This document shows, piece after piece, positions 23,371 through 36,300 of a DNA stretch of 64,000 bases. Every line of letters starts with the position of its first letter. Position 1 is the stretch's first letter. The notes below the pieces were generated by a model. It worked only from the letters and a program-made list of their open reading frames with translations, was not told where the DNA came from and did not search any database. The translations under genes and the position numbers were made by a program. The stretch is from Oasisia sp. SBJ-2009 (Eukaryota; Annelida; Polychaeta; Sabellida; Siboglinidae): positions 36,924,294-36,988,293 of the forward strand of contig OZ024856.1 in assembly GCA_964017155.1 (NCBI GenBank), read 5' to 3'.

Positions 23371-23478
23371 GAAGTGGACATGGTGTTCGTTTGAATAGGT
23401 CTTTTAGGGAGTAAAAGTGTCAAGCACTTCAAGTAGTCCTAAATATTGGATACTGCACTAATAAGAACTGACCTTTCT
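23371..23478 (+). mobile_element. SINE family A, 5'-truncated copy
   Basis: It matches the body and tail of the copy at 18652: TGGTGTTCGTTTGAA, then AGTAAAAGTGTCAAGCAC, then GATACTGCACTAATAAGAAC and a CCTTT end. The tRNA-like head is missing and the copy is well diverged. Confidence 0.65.
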
Positions 23479-23820
23479 GTACAATTCTGAATAGCAGTAT
23501 TAATTCACAACGCCAACCTTTCATGTCTGATGTCATAACTGAAACAGTATTCATAACATTGTATTTAATGTAATATTTTATGTTAAACGCAAGTGGTGAC
23601 ATCAGAGGTTATTTGTGTCACAATGCAGGGAGGACTCCATGGTTAGTGAACACTTGAGACAGTCACAGTGTGACAGATGTCTCATAATCACATTACACAG
23701 CCGCAGGAACAGATCTCAGTCCATTAGTATTCCAAGCGAGATCTCCACCAAATTGACAGAAGAGCCCTACACCGTAACTCAATCCCGCCAACTCTTTGCT
23801 ACCAGTTGAAAAAATTCCAG

Positions 23821-23960
23821 GCTTACCAAAGTTAATTTCAGCCTAATCCCCCCGGGGGACGGATCTTATAAAAATGGCGCCTTCCCGCGGGGTTTGAGAG
23901 TCTTCGGGGATTTAGGGTTTTCTATTGTGTCCATCTGGTGGCCGTGATGAGGCATTAATA
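23821..23960. promoter_or_regulatory. CpG-richer block with TATA-like and YY1-like motifs
   Basis: It contains CCCCCCGGGGG, then TATAAAAATGGCGCC (a TATA-like string followed by a YY1-like ATGGC core) and CATCTGGTGGCCGTG. It stands out from the CpG-poor surroundings. It could be an intronic promoter or enhancer, or a transposon end; no transcript is evident. Confidence 0.25.
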
Positions 23961-26900
23961 TAGGTGCTGAAATTTTAATCGTGGTGTGACTTGTCTGATG
24001 CTTTGATCCGTGGGGAATTGTGGTATCTTTGAGAGTCTGTGAGCAAGAAAACTGTTTTACATGAAATGCTGTTAAATGATAAAAACATTCACACAACTGT
24101 GGTAATAGGGTTGATGTGTAGATGCACTCGCTGGATCCAAGAATAGTACTAAGGTGTAGTAGCACTGTGACTGGGCCAGAGATAAACAGATATGTAAACA
24201 GATGGGTCGTTCATCTTGCAGCTGTGCTGGATATTCAAGTCATTGGATGATATAATATTATTAACAGAATCCTGTTGACGCATGTAACTGTTAATAGTGT
24301 GGTATTTAAATTTTGATATTGGTATATGATTTGTTATTAAAATATGGATTATCCCTGAGAGAAACCGTAGGTAGGTATCACATGATAGTTATGAAATGCC
24401 ACATTTAGCATCATCTTTTTAAAACCTGCCTGGAAATATCAGACACAGGATGTAAACATTCACCACAGAATCAGTGATAATAATGTCTTACTCAGACATG
24501 GATAATCTTTGAGTGAGACCACAGTAAGTGTCACATGCCTTGAGTTGGTGACAATAACAGTGTCTGGTGGTATGCTGGAATTCATGTCATCTGAACATGT
24601 TACAAATGCAATGCAATGATTGTGATTAAGTTGTGATCACATATGATCACCTGCTGACCTCTTCCCCAGAGGTCTCCAGCTGCTCGTGTCTGTAATTGTT
24701 AATCACAGTTCCATGTGAAGCCTAATTTGAAGTAAGCTACATGAAAATGGCATCAATACCTGCTCAAATACCATCTGTCCCCTCAGCACTGGGCTATATT
24801 GAGTCAGTAATCTGCCCACATCAATATTCATGGTTCGCCTTGTTAGTCACATTGCTCATTTTGTGTTTATTATAGGTGTACAAATACTTGGTGGTATTTG
24901 TGTGTGTAACACAAGTATTTTTGTTTGCAGTGTTAATAAAACATTGATTCTGAGGTATGATTTTCAGAGTTCAAGCAATACTTTGGATCTGACATCATGA
25001 CTCCTAGTTTTCACGTACCCCTGGATATTATTAATATTAACTTTAAATAATAAGTTTATTTTATATAGCCTAATGTGTTCAAATATAAATCTGGTCATAG
25101 GCGGTGATTAGTATACAACGTTATTGTGATGATGAGCTCAATAGTAACTGATGTTTTGTCGTGTGAAAGGTCAGCCACATGTGTCCCTTACGTAAAGTTT
25201 GGCATTGCATGGATTATGACACTTCACTGATAGATGTAAGGTAGGTTTGTGAATTTAATCACTTTTGTTTGCAATACACATCCCTGATAATCAACTACAG
25301 CCCAGACTCCTGCTTGAACCACCACTTGAGCTTATCCTGTCCAGGCTGGACAACTGTCACAGACCTGTCAGCAGTGGTCAGCCTCTGTGCTCATGGTCAC
25401 GAATGGCCGCCTGTGTCAAGTGTCTGGTCTGTGCACAGATGCACCTGGATGCATTCATGCACGCAAGACACTTGCTGGAACATCAAAGCAATACCTCAGC
25501 CTCACAGCCTGGTACATACACACCTCACCATGTAGTGGCTGTAATTACATAGTGATTACATGGACTACTTGCTCTAGTGGACCCACTCAGCTACAAATTG
25601 GCCCTGACACTGACAGGGGCTGTTAGAGTGAAGTACAAACACAGACTTCAATGACAGAGAAAACAGTAGCCGTCTGTTAATGAAATACCTGTCTGGGGCT
25701 TTAATTAAGTTCAAATCACCCTGAGACGTTACTAAAATATGTGGAGCCGCTTAATTTAAAGTCCCTTTATTTAATGTTGCTTGTGTATCAGTATATACAT
25801 ATCTGATGTTGATACAGTTTAGTTTATTCTTTGTGGTTGGTAAACGAACATATAAACATATTATTATGTAGTGTAAAGTATTTTGAACAGTTGCAAGGAC
25901 TGGATGCAATCATAATTAATTATTGGGTTGGATGTCTTTTTTCTGGTGCAAGTTTAAACTTCCATAATAAAGTCAGTTTGTTTTCTTAAAAATTATTCTG
26001 TGTGACAATTGCAGCTGTCTCTCTATTAGCATCCGCCAATTCTATAGTTCTGTTTTCATAAAAAAAATTCTACGTGACAATTACAACTGTCTGTTCGTAT
26101 CCACCATCCATCCATTCTACATAGTACAGGCATATGTAGTACTATGTACATCTATTTACAGTTAACACTATTTACTACTTCCTCCCTCCCGCAGTAACAG
26201 TACATCACTGCTGTGTGGCCGACCAACCCTACAGAGTTGATGACATGAGCCCACTCTGGTGATAATCTCTGCCAGCCTGCAGTGCTGGCTGTGTGGGTGG
26301 CATCTAGTCATCTACCTCATTGTTGCTCCTGCACACCTACAGACTCACAGACTCTCTGGAGGCAGGCGTGACTACAAATAACCCGCAGAGAAATGCCACA
26401 TAGATTAGCGTGAATAATCCTCCTCAACACAGACTTTGTAGCTAGTGCTAACACTAATAGACTCACCCACACAGTTCATTCAGTGTAGATATTACAGTCC
26501 AAAGATGATGGTGATGAATTAACTCCTGCTCCTTAAATAAATAAAGCGGTCCTCCCATATTCAGTGCACAAGTCATGGCTGGCTGGCATTCCCGAATCCA
26601 AATTTGTATTTTTGTCTGTCTTCTGGTTTGATAAGACATGTATTTTTACACATGTCTTCTCTCAAGAGATAGCGTGTGAGTTGGACCAAGGCATTGCCAT
26701 TAATCTTACGGCAGGCATTTTGCACTAAATTACTGATTTCCCAAAAAAGACAGTATAATATTATATGAATTCACAAAGTAGTCAAAAGTAACTGATTTAC
26801 AAGACGTTCACTGACACTATATTTTGTTGGAGTTTTATTTCGTTGGTGTAAACACAAAACTCCCCTCAATGTACAGGTAATTAGCTTCCTCTCAGAGCTT

Positions 26901-26975
26901 TTAGGATCATCACAGACCATTAATATGTACCAATATCATGTGACCAATGTGGTGGACGACACTGTCATGTCACAT
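23961..26975. other. Intron sequence, no feature recognised
   Basis: No gene or structured repeat was recognised. Open frames at 25265-25626 overlap in three frames and have no consistent coding signal. Confidence 0.45.
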
Positions 26976-26979
26976 CATG

Positions 26980-27044
26980 ACAGCAATTTTCATGGAGCTG
27001 CTGTCATGTGACTCACATGACAGCAGTTCCATGAAAATTGCTGT
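26980..27044. repeat. 32-bp arm palindrome, small inverted-repeat family
   Basis: Arms at 26980-27011 and 27013-27044 are reverse complements with 31 of 32 matches and a 1-base spacer. The right arm begins TCACATGACAGCAGTTCC, a segment also found at 45553 and, inverted, at 45720-45736. Confidence 0.85.
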
Positions 27045-27479
27045 AAGGTTTAAATCCTTGTCTCTGTTACCAGTTGTCTCTGTCTCCTGCATTTAATTCC
27101 CGTCACAGCTGTGTGTTTTATGACGGTTCTACGATGTTAAACTAAAAATCTAAAAAATAGCTAGCTTATGACATGCAGTAAGTTGGATTATATTAATACA
27201 GTCTTCATCTATTGTAATATTTCTGTCTGGTCTGGCTCTCTGAATGAAGACTGGTCTATATCCCTGACACAGTCCATGTGTTCTGTTATGTTATGTACAT
27301 ACAGCAGACAGGCCAGTATGTGTTATTTCCAGACATTCCACATGTCACGTTCATTACAAGCTTTTTATAGCTCTCTTGAAAAAATCTTGAATTCCATCGT
27401 ATATTGCATGCAGTTGTCCTAGTGTGTTACATGTTTAGAGGTAGCACCGACCAAATACAGGACTTGTCTTATGTAATGT

Positions 27480-27812
27480 CCCAGTGTCTACAGCTACAGA
27501 CTCTCAACTAAGAGAACCAGGGTTTGAATCACGTGCTCCAGTCTCAAACCATGGCCAAGTTATTTCACTCTACCTTGTACTAGTTCACTCAGTTGTATGA
27601 ATAAGTACCTGGCTATATATATATAGTGGTGGTTATTTGTGTACACATCTTTCACCTATTAATATTAAACATTGCAGTATGGGTGGAAACTCTCCAGAGT
27701 AGTTGAGATGGTGTTCAATTGAACAGGTCTGTCAGAGTAAAGTTGTAGCAGTTTGAGCTGTCCTCAGGACTAGATAGTAGATACTACACTAAATAAAAAC
27801 TTACCTTTCTAT
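27480..27812 (+). mobile_element. SINE family A related copy, long form
   Basis: A tRNA-like segment with the B box-like GGTTTGAATCA (27521-27531) is followed by a conserved SINE-type central segment (CCAAGTTATTTCACTC, then CAGTTGTATGAATAAGTACC). At 27700-27812 comes the family A body and tail (GGTGTTCAATTGAACAGG to AAAAACTTACCTTTC). About 85 bp of unrelated sequence with a short TA run separates the two parts, so it may be one long SINE or two adjacent fragments. Confidence 0.6.
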
Positions 27813-27849
27813 TGGCAGTATTCTTTTTGTAATATAATTTTTTTGTTAG

Positions 27850-29660
27850 GAGGGTTTCATCAAAATAATGGTATTTTATTGCGAGACCATGTAGCAGCAA
27901 AAGTGGCAATGCAAAGCAGAGAAAATGAACTGTTTATCACCTTTGCATGACACATTGCTTCCGAGAGTTAGGTTTGTCAACAAAAGGCATTTACTTAACA
28001 AAGCAGCCATGACTCTGTCGTATACACTGTGTCTTCTGAAAGCAGTGTGGTTTGCACCAGCCACGTGTAGGTCAGTGATGTTTTTGTCATGGTTTGGCAT
28101 GCCTGAACCTATTGACAACCGCAGGAATAGGGTCTCTAACCACGCACGTTTATCAGATCTCTCGTTTGTGTCACTCCCGTAGTTTTGTGTGGGTCCTTGC
28201 GCCTGTCAGATGTTAATCAGAGATCCGGCAGTTGTGTTTACAATGGTGGCTTCTCGTTGCGTGTTTGATGCCGGGCATCAACGCCACGGATCTGACGTGT
28301 GAATAGCGAATCCTTGTCAGCATATGGCTATCAGGTCTCTGTGAGCTGGCTCAAAAATATGCATTATCATGCTGCAGTGGTGCTTGACTGGAGTTGTTGA
28401 ACCAAACGTATGTCAAAGACATACCTGGCAAATTGACTGCAACCATCCTATTTCTTGTTTCTGTATGGCAGTACAGTTTCTAAGGACATGTGTCATGGTT
28501 AGGCTATATAGAAATGTTTTGATCCAGATAATACTGACTATATTTTTGTAATTTCTTCCTCACATATTTGCAGAGTCCTGAATTCTGTCAAAAAACAGTA
28601 GGTGTAAATAGAGTAAATACCACTTAAATATACCTATCTAGTATTGTTATATTCTATCAAACACAGCAGGCTTAGGCTATGAAATCAGGTTGATACATAA
28701 TATCATCACTTTATAAAAATGATCCTAGGTACAATCTTTCATCTGTCTTTATAATTAAATGTAGGAATGTTTTCACTCCCACTGATGCAGCACATGTAAT
28801 GTTCTTTAGTAAAACTTACCATATTAAAGTAACTACACATTTTTTCGTTGTTTTACCTGTCAAATGCCAGGCCTTGTTTCCACACTCAACCATTCCATTC
28901 CATCCATGCTTTTGTCAGCCAGTCTGGAGTTCCTGGCATCCCTCAGGTACATTAGTTCCTGGCCAGCCGTGTTATCGAGACTCCATAATGACCATGTCTC
29001 TGGCCTGTAGGGGGAGCTGTCAGCACCCAGACTTCGATGATTGATGGCTGTACCCAGATAGTATGCTTATGTCAGGCAGTTCGTAAAAATAGCCTAATGG
29101 TGGGGGCTCCCGTAAGGTAAATGATAATGTTCCCCTCTTAAATCTTAATATCCAAAAGTTTGTGTTCAACCAGGTGTTAACTGTTCACTGAACCCATTGC
29201 TGATGTATTCAGACTTGTCACATGTTGATATCTATGGATCAGTTAGAGCTTTCTCTACATTTCAACAGCGATATACATATGTTTTATGATGGTACATTAA
29301 TACATACTTTACATGTCATTTACATACAATGCCAGGTTCTTTGCTATCAATACATATAAATACACCACAAGACGCATGTACACAGTCTACACACACACAC
29401 ATGATAACATACACAAACATGCACAAACATGCATGCACACATGCACGTACACATGCATATGCTGCTACGTGTTCTAATACATGCCTCTACTAGCAGTGTG
29501 TTCCTTTATTTACATAGCTGTAAATTCTATCATGTGTGGTAAATACCGCGAAAATATTGTCCTCATATCCATATAATTAACACTCGGTATTATCAAAATA
29601 GTATCACCTACATCAGTACGTTATATAAAATCCAATACAATCAGCTGTGCTTCAGATAAT
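27850..29660. other. Intron sequence, little recognised
   Basis: No gene was recognised. Minor items are the palindrome TTGATGCCGGGCATCAA near 28267-28283 and a degenerate ACAC/ATGCAC repeat at 29390-29460. Confidence 0.45.
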
Positions 29661-30090
29661 ACATCAAACAGTTCCGATCGTGCCTGCCCGACTTGCTCAC
29701 TGACAGGCCTAATAATAACACGCTTTTACAAAACCTCTCAGCAGTGCCGTCCGTTACACACATTTGGCGCCGTTGTTCAATGCGTTTTTATGAAGATTTC
29801 CTGCGTGATTTCTGGTCACGAAACACCAAAGCCAGCCTGGAATGTCACTGACAATCTTCTACATCCATGTAACATGCCGTGCCATACTTGGAGCGTTGCT
29901 AGGGGAGAAAAAACAAAGTAACAAAATACATTTTCTATTCGGCCTGCCGGGTGATTAGATAGAAGATGACGCTCCAATTTCTGGGCAGGTTGCGATGAGA
30001 CGAGAGCTCAAGCCCACAGGAATAAACCTTTCAATCCTAAGGTTACCACGGCACAGAAATGAAATAACATTAAGCAGTGCGTGAAATATA
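29661..30090. promoter_or_regulatory. CpG-richer intronic block, candidate regulatory element
   Basis: Higher-complexity sequence with many more CpG than its surroundings. It includes an RFX-like half site (GTTGCTAGG near 29893). No open frame or repeat explains it. It is a candidate conserved noncoding element only. Confidence 0.25.
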
Positions 30091-33000
30091 TATGAAACTG
30101 TTTGTAGTGGCGGAAAAACTAATTGTCAGACTGTTTGTGTTTTGTTAGATGTCTTTCTGTGGTTCTAGTTGTCACAGTGTGTGTCCTGTTGACATGTGTA
30201 GTGTGTACTGTGTACAAAGTAAGAGATGTTACACAATATAAATGTGATAATTTATATGCATTGAAGATGAGTACTTTTATAATTTATGTAGTGCTAAACC
30301 TGTATGACATATGTACAATTAGCTTAAAATGTCAAGAATATGGGGATCAGATTGATAACATCCATATTTCTTAGGTTTGTAAAATAACATATCCAGTATT
30401 TAAAAGACAACATGGTCATAAAAGAAATACTGATTTGAGCTGATGAGATGCTTACGCATTGATTTACAGAGTCAATTTTTTTTAAATAAAAGTCATGACC
30501 TAAACCTTTATAAAACATTAGTTCTCTTTTTCACCAGTTACAAATAGTGTGATGTTGTCATTGTTCATATCATACTGTTGACCAAAGAAATGGTACAGTT
30601 TGTTGATGAAAAATGGTGGGTATATCTTTTGTTGCCGGTATCCATGGTGACTAGATGTAATTTGTTGAAAGACTTGTAAGATTGTGCGGGAACATTGTAT
30701 AGCACCAGATGTGCCCTGATACACAGTAACAGTCTAAACACGGCTTCCTGCACATTGTTACTGGAAGGATGTAGATAATACCAGTATCATTCATCATATT
30801 TCTCTGCACAGCTAATAATGACATTACATACCATTTTGTCGTGACTATCTGCCCTTACAAATCTCACATGCAGACGTAGATAATTGCGGTCGCTTTCCTG
30901 TGTAAGATACACTTGCAAAGGGCGTTTTCCATTGTGTGCCTTTTAAAGACACATTACTAAATTATGTCATATGCTGGTGGTTATGAAAAAGTGCTTGGTG
31001 AAAGTTGACCTAGTATATATAATATATATGCTGAGCACAAATTAGGTAAACATCAGCTGAGTTCAAAGTGTCAGTGACAGTGACGGGAGCCTTTTTATTT
31101 TGTAAGAGCACTTACTTAGCCACCTGTTTGTCAGTCAACAGTCACATTGCTTCCAGGGGGAGGGTGCGTTATAGAAAGTGTGCACAGAGTGCCCCTGGAT
31201 ATACTATTATCTTGTCATGTCATCCTGGTGGTGTTTGTGTTTAAGTGCTCTCATCTGGCTGTTGACAACGTCCCAGATCTAGTTGGTAGTTACCTGTAGT
31301 AATGCAGGTTCCTGTAGGCACTGGCTGTAGACATGTATGTCTTCGTCAAAAGTCAGACAAGTCTTTCTGGTGCATGTTGGCTGTTAGAAGGAGGCACATT
31401 CTGTAGTGAGGGAGAAGTCAGTTGTTTGTAAATAAACCTGACATCATGAAACTGGAATGTTCAAAATATTTGAAATGGAATGTTTAAAAAGAATAAGATT
31501 TTGAAACGTGACAAACAATGTATAAAATTGAACCTAATATACTCTGAGATATTTAGTTTTAAGCATCTTTGACCATTTTATAGGAAATGAAGTTTCATGG
31601 TTTGTGAAACATACAGCATTTTGACCCATCTTACAAAACAACCAAATCTTGGAATCATGAATAATATATTCCATGTGGTTTTGACAATTTTATTTACATT
31701 TTTGTAATATGAAATCAGACCTATTTGTTTGAAAAATAAAGATGGTTTAAAATTCGAGTTGATCAGTGTTAATTGATGCATAGTAATTATAAATGGAGCC
31801 ATTTCTAGTGTGATTTATACATCATTTCGAGCATCTGCTGTGCACAGGAAAAAGGAGGGTTTTGAATTAACTAGATCAATCAGAGAGTTGGTTCAAGAGA
31901 TTAATGTTGGTCAAACGTTCTGCATTGTCCACATTCACCATTGTCCGGATTCTGCATTGTCCATCCGTCTTTGACCAGTGGCACTAGCACACAGACAATG
32001 TTTACGTTGGACAATTGTCATTGTAATGACAGTTCTGTCTGCCTGGCTAATGCACACAGAATGTGACATTAGAAGAGACACGCTAGACTGTGCTAATGTC
32101 CAGTGTAAGCTTGTGGAGCCAGTGTGGCTGGGCCCTGGTCAACACAGACACTGCCCCAGGGCACTGGTTCACCCCAGCACCCCCAGGGCGACACTGGGTA
32201 TCACCCCCAGGGCAGCACTGGGTATGAAGCATGTTTCACAAAGATATGTTAGTTTTTCATGAAAGGAATCTATCACACACAGCACAATCGCACATTCTTA
32301 ATGTTTTCCTCCAGTGTATCTCCATGACATGTTGACATTTGGTAAAAGGCTGAGGTGACCTTCCATACTGCATTTTTTATGAGTGACAGTGACACTAATG
32401 TCCGTGTTATGAGGAGGTGTTTGCAGAGTGCCTGGATTGGTTTTAATTTAAGAGTGGTCCATCTTGGAATGGTGTAATTTGAGACTTTGACCAGCCACGG
32501 ATATGAATCTAAGCATTAGGAAATAAACCACACTGTGGGGCATTTCATGAGAGAAAGTGGAGAGCTCATTAAAAACTGCAGGCCTCACTGACCAATGATG
32601 TCTTGCCAAGTTGTATTTATAGAACTGTCTGGCCCTGTGGACAGTCTGGCCTGGGACATAGGAACTTCCCTTAGGGGGTTGGCTATTTCTGTCGTCATTA
32701 TGAGTCGTTATAAAACATATACAGGGTTTAGGGGTGTTCTCAGTGTTTCAGTGTGATAGGAGTTAACAGAACTGTCCAGTTTGTCTTGTCACCTATACTT
32801 GTTGTATTTGAAAGTACTCTAAATGCTTTCTACACAAGTATAAATATTAAAATTACAATGTTTTATTCAGGTAATCACAAAGATATGGTTATAAATATTA
32901 TTAAGTTAAAAGAGAAAGGCAGTCCTTATGATTGTGATAACAACGATAGAAATGATCAATCTCTTTCATCATCAGAAGGTAATCATTACACAACAGTAAC

Positions 33001-35185
33001 AACTGATTGTTAAACTGAAAAAAGGAAATATCTCCTTTGTTCATTTAATTTTTGATAAGACTTGTTTGGGAATTGTGATTCAGGTTTTCATCTGTGCTAC
33101 AATCCCAAGGTTCCAACAGCAACCTTAATTTATTATATATAATCCTGTTTTAATTTAAATAAGCATTAAAACTGCTGAATAATAATACAAACATCAAAGT
33201 GACACTACACAATGGACAAGATGGCCTGTGGTCAGTGCCTGTGGTGGTCACTCCCAGGCTGGCCTGTGCCTGCCTGCCTGTGAGTCATGTTTCCTGCTGA
33301 CCACTGGCTGGACATTAACTCTGGCAAGGTTCCAAACTTGATGAAACCTGACCAGTTAAAACACTCATCTTGTATTATGTCTACATGGTTGGTACTCACT
33401 CTAGCTGTCATGCCTGTCAAAAATAGGAAACTGACAAAATGTCAACCAACTGGCATAATCTTATATCTAACTGACATGAAATGGAATCTGATTACCTTTA
33501 GGATCATAGCTGACTAGTCATTATATTGCTTTCAAACACGAATGAAACAGGACTGGATCTGCATAGCAAATGTCATACTCGTAAAATTGGTTTTAATATT
33601 AAAGAGGCCGTCTGATATTTGATTACACAGTGATGTAGTGCCTATTGAGAAATGTCATCCCATGTTATATTCCTCCCGGTTGACACAGCCTCTAATGTCA
33701 GTTGACAGAAGCAGCTGATATGATGAATTCGAGGGGGTTATGATTTACACAGCAATTCAATTAACCTGCAGCGGTATCTGTGGGTTTTCTGGGTGATGTT
33801 TGTGGGACAGTTTGGTTTATCGGTGGTCATCAGCAGCTGTAAGAGACAGAAGACTTTATCTGTGAACACCTGGGGCTAGGTGGTCAGATAGGACTAGTAC
33901 AGTCATGCCTTGCCTTGTAATGTCACTTGGCTTTGTCCGTGTATCTGGACCAGTTGATATATTGCATTAGGCAGCTGGGTGTCTCAGTAGAATGACACAG
34001 AATGATGGGATGACTGTGCTCTAATAGGATTAATGTGCCATGATAAAATGGGGAAAAGTTTTTTGCATTTTGAAGCACTATTATCACTAAAAAAGGTGTT
34101 AATCAATAACAGTCCTCCCGATTTTGATGAGTCATTGGTGGACTGTTAACTGATGTGTATATTGTACCTGAGAAAACTGCGTGATAATTGTTGCATGTAA
34201 AAACCTTCAGAGTAAACATGTTGTTGACCTCTGTGGAGAATAGGTTAGGTTCAAGTGAATCTTGATGGCACTATGGTCAAACTAAAAAAAAATATTCAAA
34301 AAAATCAAGCAATTCAAGCATACAAATGAATGAAAGATTTGAATGAAGATTTGAAAGGATAAGCATAGAAGTAAAACTACTAAGAAAAGCATGCTTCTCC
34401 TTTGTTGGCGATTTCTAGCAGCTTTATGTTTACATGATGTTAAATTAATTAATTATATACAACATGGCAATCATTACAAACAGTTTCGGTGCTTGCTTAA
34501 AAAAGTGAAGAAAAAAGTGAAATTAAAATGACAGAAATAAACTTTATGAATGTAAATTTATGCATTGCACCGATGATAAACACACAAGTTTCCTGGCTGC
34601 CAATGCAGAAATTATGCTTGGGCATTCCATGAAAAAAAATCAGAATTAATTTATAGAGGTTTTATAGCCAAGTACCTTTGAAGTGTATTGCTACGTGCTG
34701 TTATATGCCATCTTGGCATCAGACACACTGGAATAACTAACAGATGTTGTAGTGGAGTTTTTGTGGCAAACATCTTGAAAAGTTTGCCAAAGCCTCATTC
34801 AGCAAATAATAAAAACTGTGTTTGAAGTACAAGAGCTTTACCTCACAGTGTGGGAATTGTGAACTGGCTGTGAAGTTTTATTTGTTACTATAGCCATATA
34901 TACATGTACCGTAAATCAATATCGTCATAATGTGATCCTGAGCAGTTCACAGGCCCATGTCAGTGCCCAAAACACTGTGTCATTGGTTCCTAGAATAGGC
35001 TATTTCGCTGGTTCTCAAGTGAAATATTAGAAATGGACTGCATTTCATATTCTTCCTTGTGGCTGTTGGTTTTGTTGAGATAAAAATGGATTATTTCATA
35101 TTCTTACTTGTTAATTTTGTGAGTTGTAGTGTATACTTTGTGGTATGTTTGTCTATGAGACTAGTATGAGTTGTTGCATACCTTG
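30091..35185. other. Intron sequence, little recognised
   Basis: No gene was recognised. A short duplicated segment containing CACTGGGTAT lies at about 32182-32225. Otherwise the sequence is AT-rich and unstructured. Confidence 0.45.
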
Positions 35186-35223
35186 TTCTAACAAAACTGT
35201 TTCTTTGTGTGTTGTAGGTAAGT
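35186..35223 (+). promoter_or_regulatory. Candidate recursive splice site (ratchet point)
   Basis: A branch-site match TTCTAAC (35186-35192) is followed by the U-rich tract TTTCTTTGTGTGTTGTAG ending at 35217. Directly abutting it is a consensus donor GTAAGT (35218-35223). This back-to-back acceptor and donor on the sense strand of a long intron is the signature of recursive splicing. A second donor, GTAATG at 35270, would define a 52-nt exon (35218-35269), not a multiple of three, of the kind seen at vertebrate recursive sites. Confidence 0.5.
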
Positions 35224-35495
35224 TCACAATTGGAGACAGAACTTGTGAAGGAAGTCAGAATATGTCAGGGTAATGTGGACTAACACATAGTGGCTGCACT
35301 GTTCTAAACGTGTTCTCGGCAACAACTTGAATTAAGTTAGAATAGTCACAGTGAGTTGTGTCTGAATGGGTAAGTTGTTCAGAATGATGGATGAATAGTC
35401 TTCAGGTCTTCCTCATGTTTCCCTTATATGGGGTTGAGGTCTAGCCCTTGTACTGTTGCATTGCTCTTTCTGTAGTTGCCCTGTGCTGTCCTACC

Positions 35496-35567
35496 AACAA
35501 CCCCTCACTCACTAACAACCCCTCACTCACTAACAACCCCTCACTCACTAACAACCCCTCACTCACT
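35496..35567. repeat. 18-bp tandem repeat, 4 copies
   Basis: The unit AACAACCCCTCACTCACT is repeated four times without change. The predicted Ser-Leu-Thr-Asn repeats are an artefact of it. Confidence 0.95.
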
Positions 35568-35639
35568 CCTCCCTCATCTTCTTCCAACTTTCTCAAACCC
35601 TTCCCCATGCAGCCCTCAAATCTCGTAGTGAATTATGAA

Positions 35640-36300
35640 TGACACACGACACAATATAAGACTCGGTACCTCCATAAGCATGTATGTGCGGCGAGTGATT
35701 TACAGCAGCCACGTTTGTTAATCGCTTGTGGTTGTCACGCAAGTAACAGATGTCGAAATGTCTCTGGGGTTATGTCTACGACTTCTGCTTTCAACTCGAA
35801 CCCATGTAACACAGTAGGCGTAATCATAATAAACTATCTGCCACATCGAAGCAGTTCTCTGCCACTGGAGACTCGAGATGAGATGAGCAGGAGCCGCTAA
35901 TGTCAGCGCAGTCCATAAACGTAGCGCTGAATTAGCAGCCCACGTTAGCAAGACATAAACTATCAGAGAAACGACCTATGAAAAGAGGAGCTGTCAGCCC
36001 GTCATTGCGAGCCGTTGGTTCGCTCTGATCTTAACAGCCTAACTGCCGGGAATAACTAGAGCCAGTTTGGTATTTTGCTGCTTAACTGCGCACGCTAACT
36101 CTTTCTAATCCGTCCGTTTCATGTCCGGTTCCACCACAGAAGACACAAACTTGGTTTTGCTGTGCCAGTCGGTCCTGTGCTTTTTACACGGCACTTACTC
36201 ATGGTCAGACATGCTGTCTTCATCTGTAGGTTGGAAGGTATTTTGCAAAGTTATCCGGAATGGATGACTTCCGGTTGTCATCTCCGGATTTGATCTTATT
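35640..36300. promoter_or_regulatory. CpG-richer block, candidate enhancer or alternative promoter
   Basis: About 650 bp with frequent CpG and little TG/CA bias, unlike the flanking intron. It ends with paired ETS-type cores (ATCCGGAAT near 36254 and ACTTCCGGT near 36267). It lies 0.4 kb after the candidate recursive splice site. A short ATG frame from 36260 was considered as an alternative first exon, but support is poor. Confidence 0.35.

Noticed and set aside
25265..25552. SRLDNC string resembling the SRLDYCNSLL motif of CR1-type reverse transcriptases
   Set aside because: Only six residues match. The surrounding residues do not follow the domain, and three frames are open at once.
32753..33013. 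Possible hydrophilic exon between an acceptor near 32870 and a GTAATC donor near 32980
   Set aside because: The open stretch is plausible in composition, but the splice signals are weak, its phase does not fit TRIM9 exon 1, and no homology was recognised.
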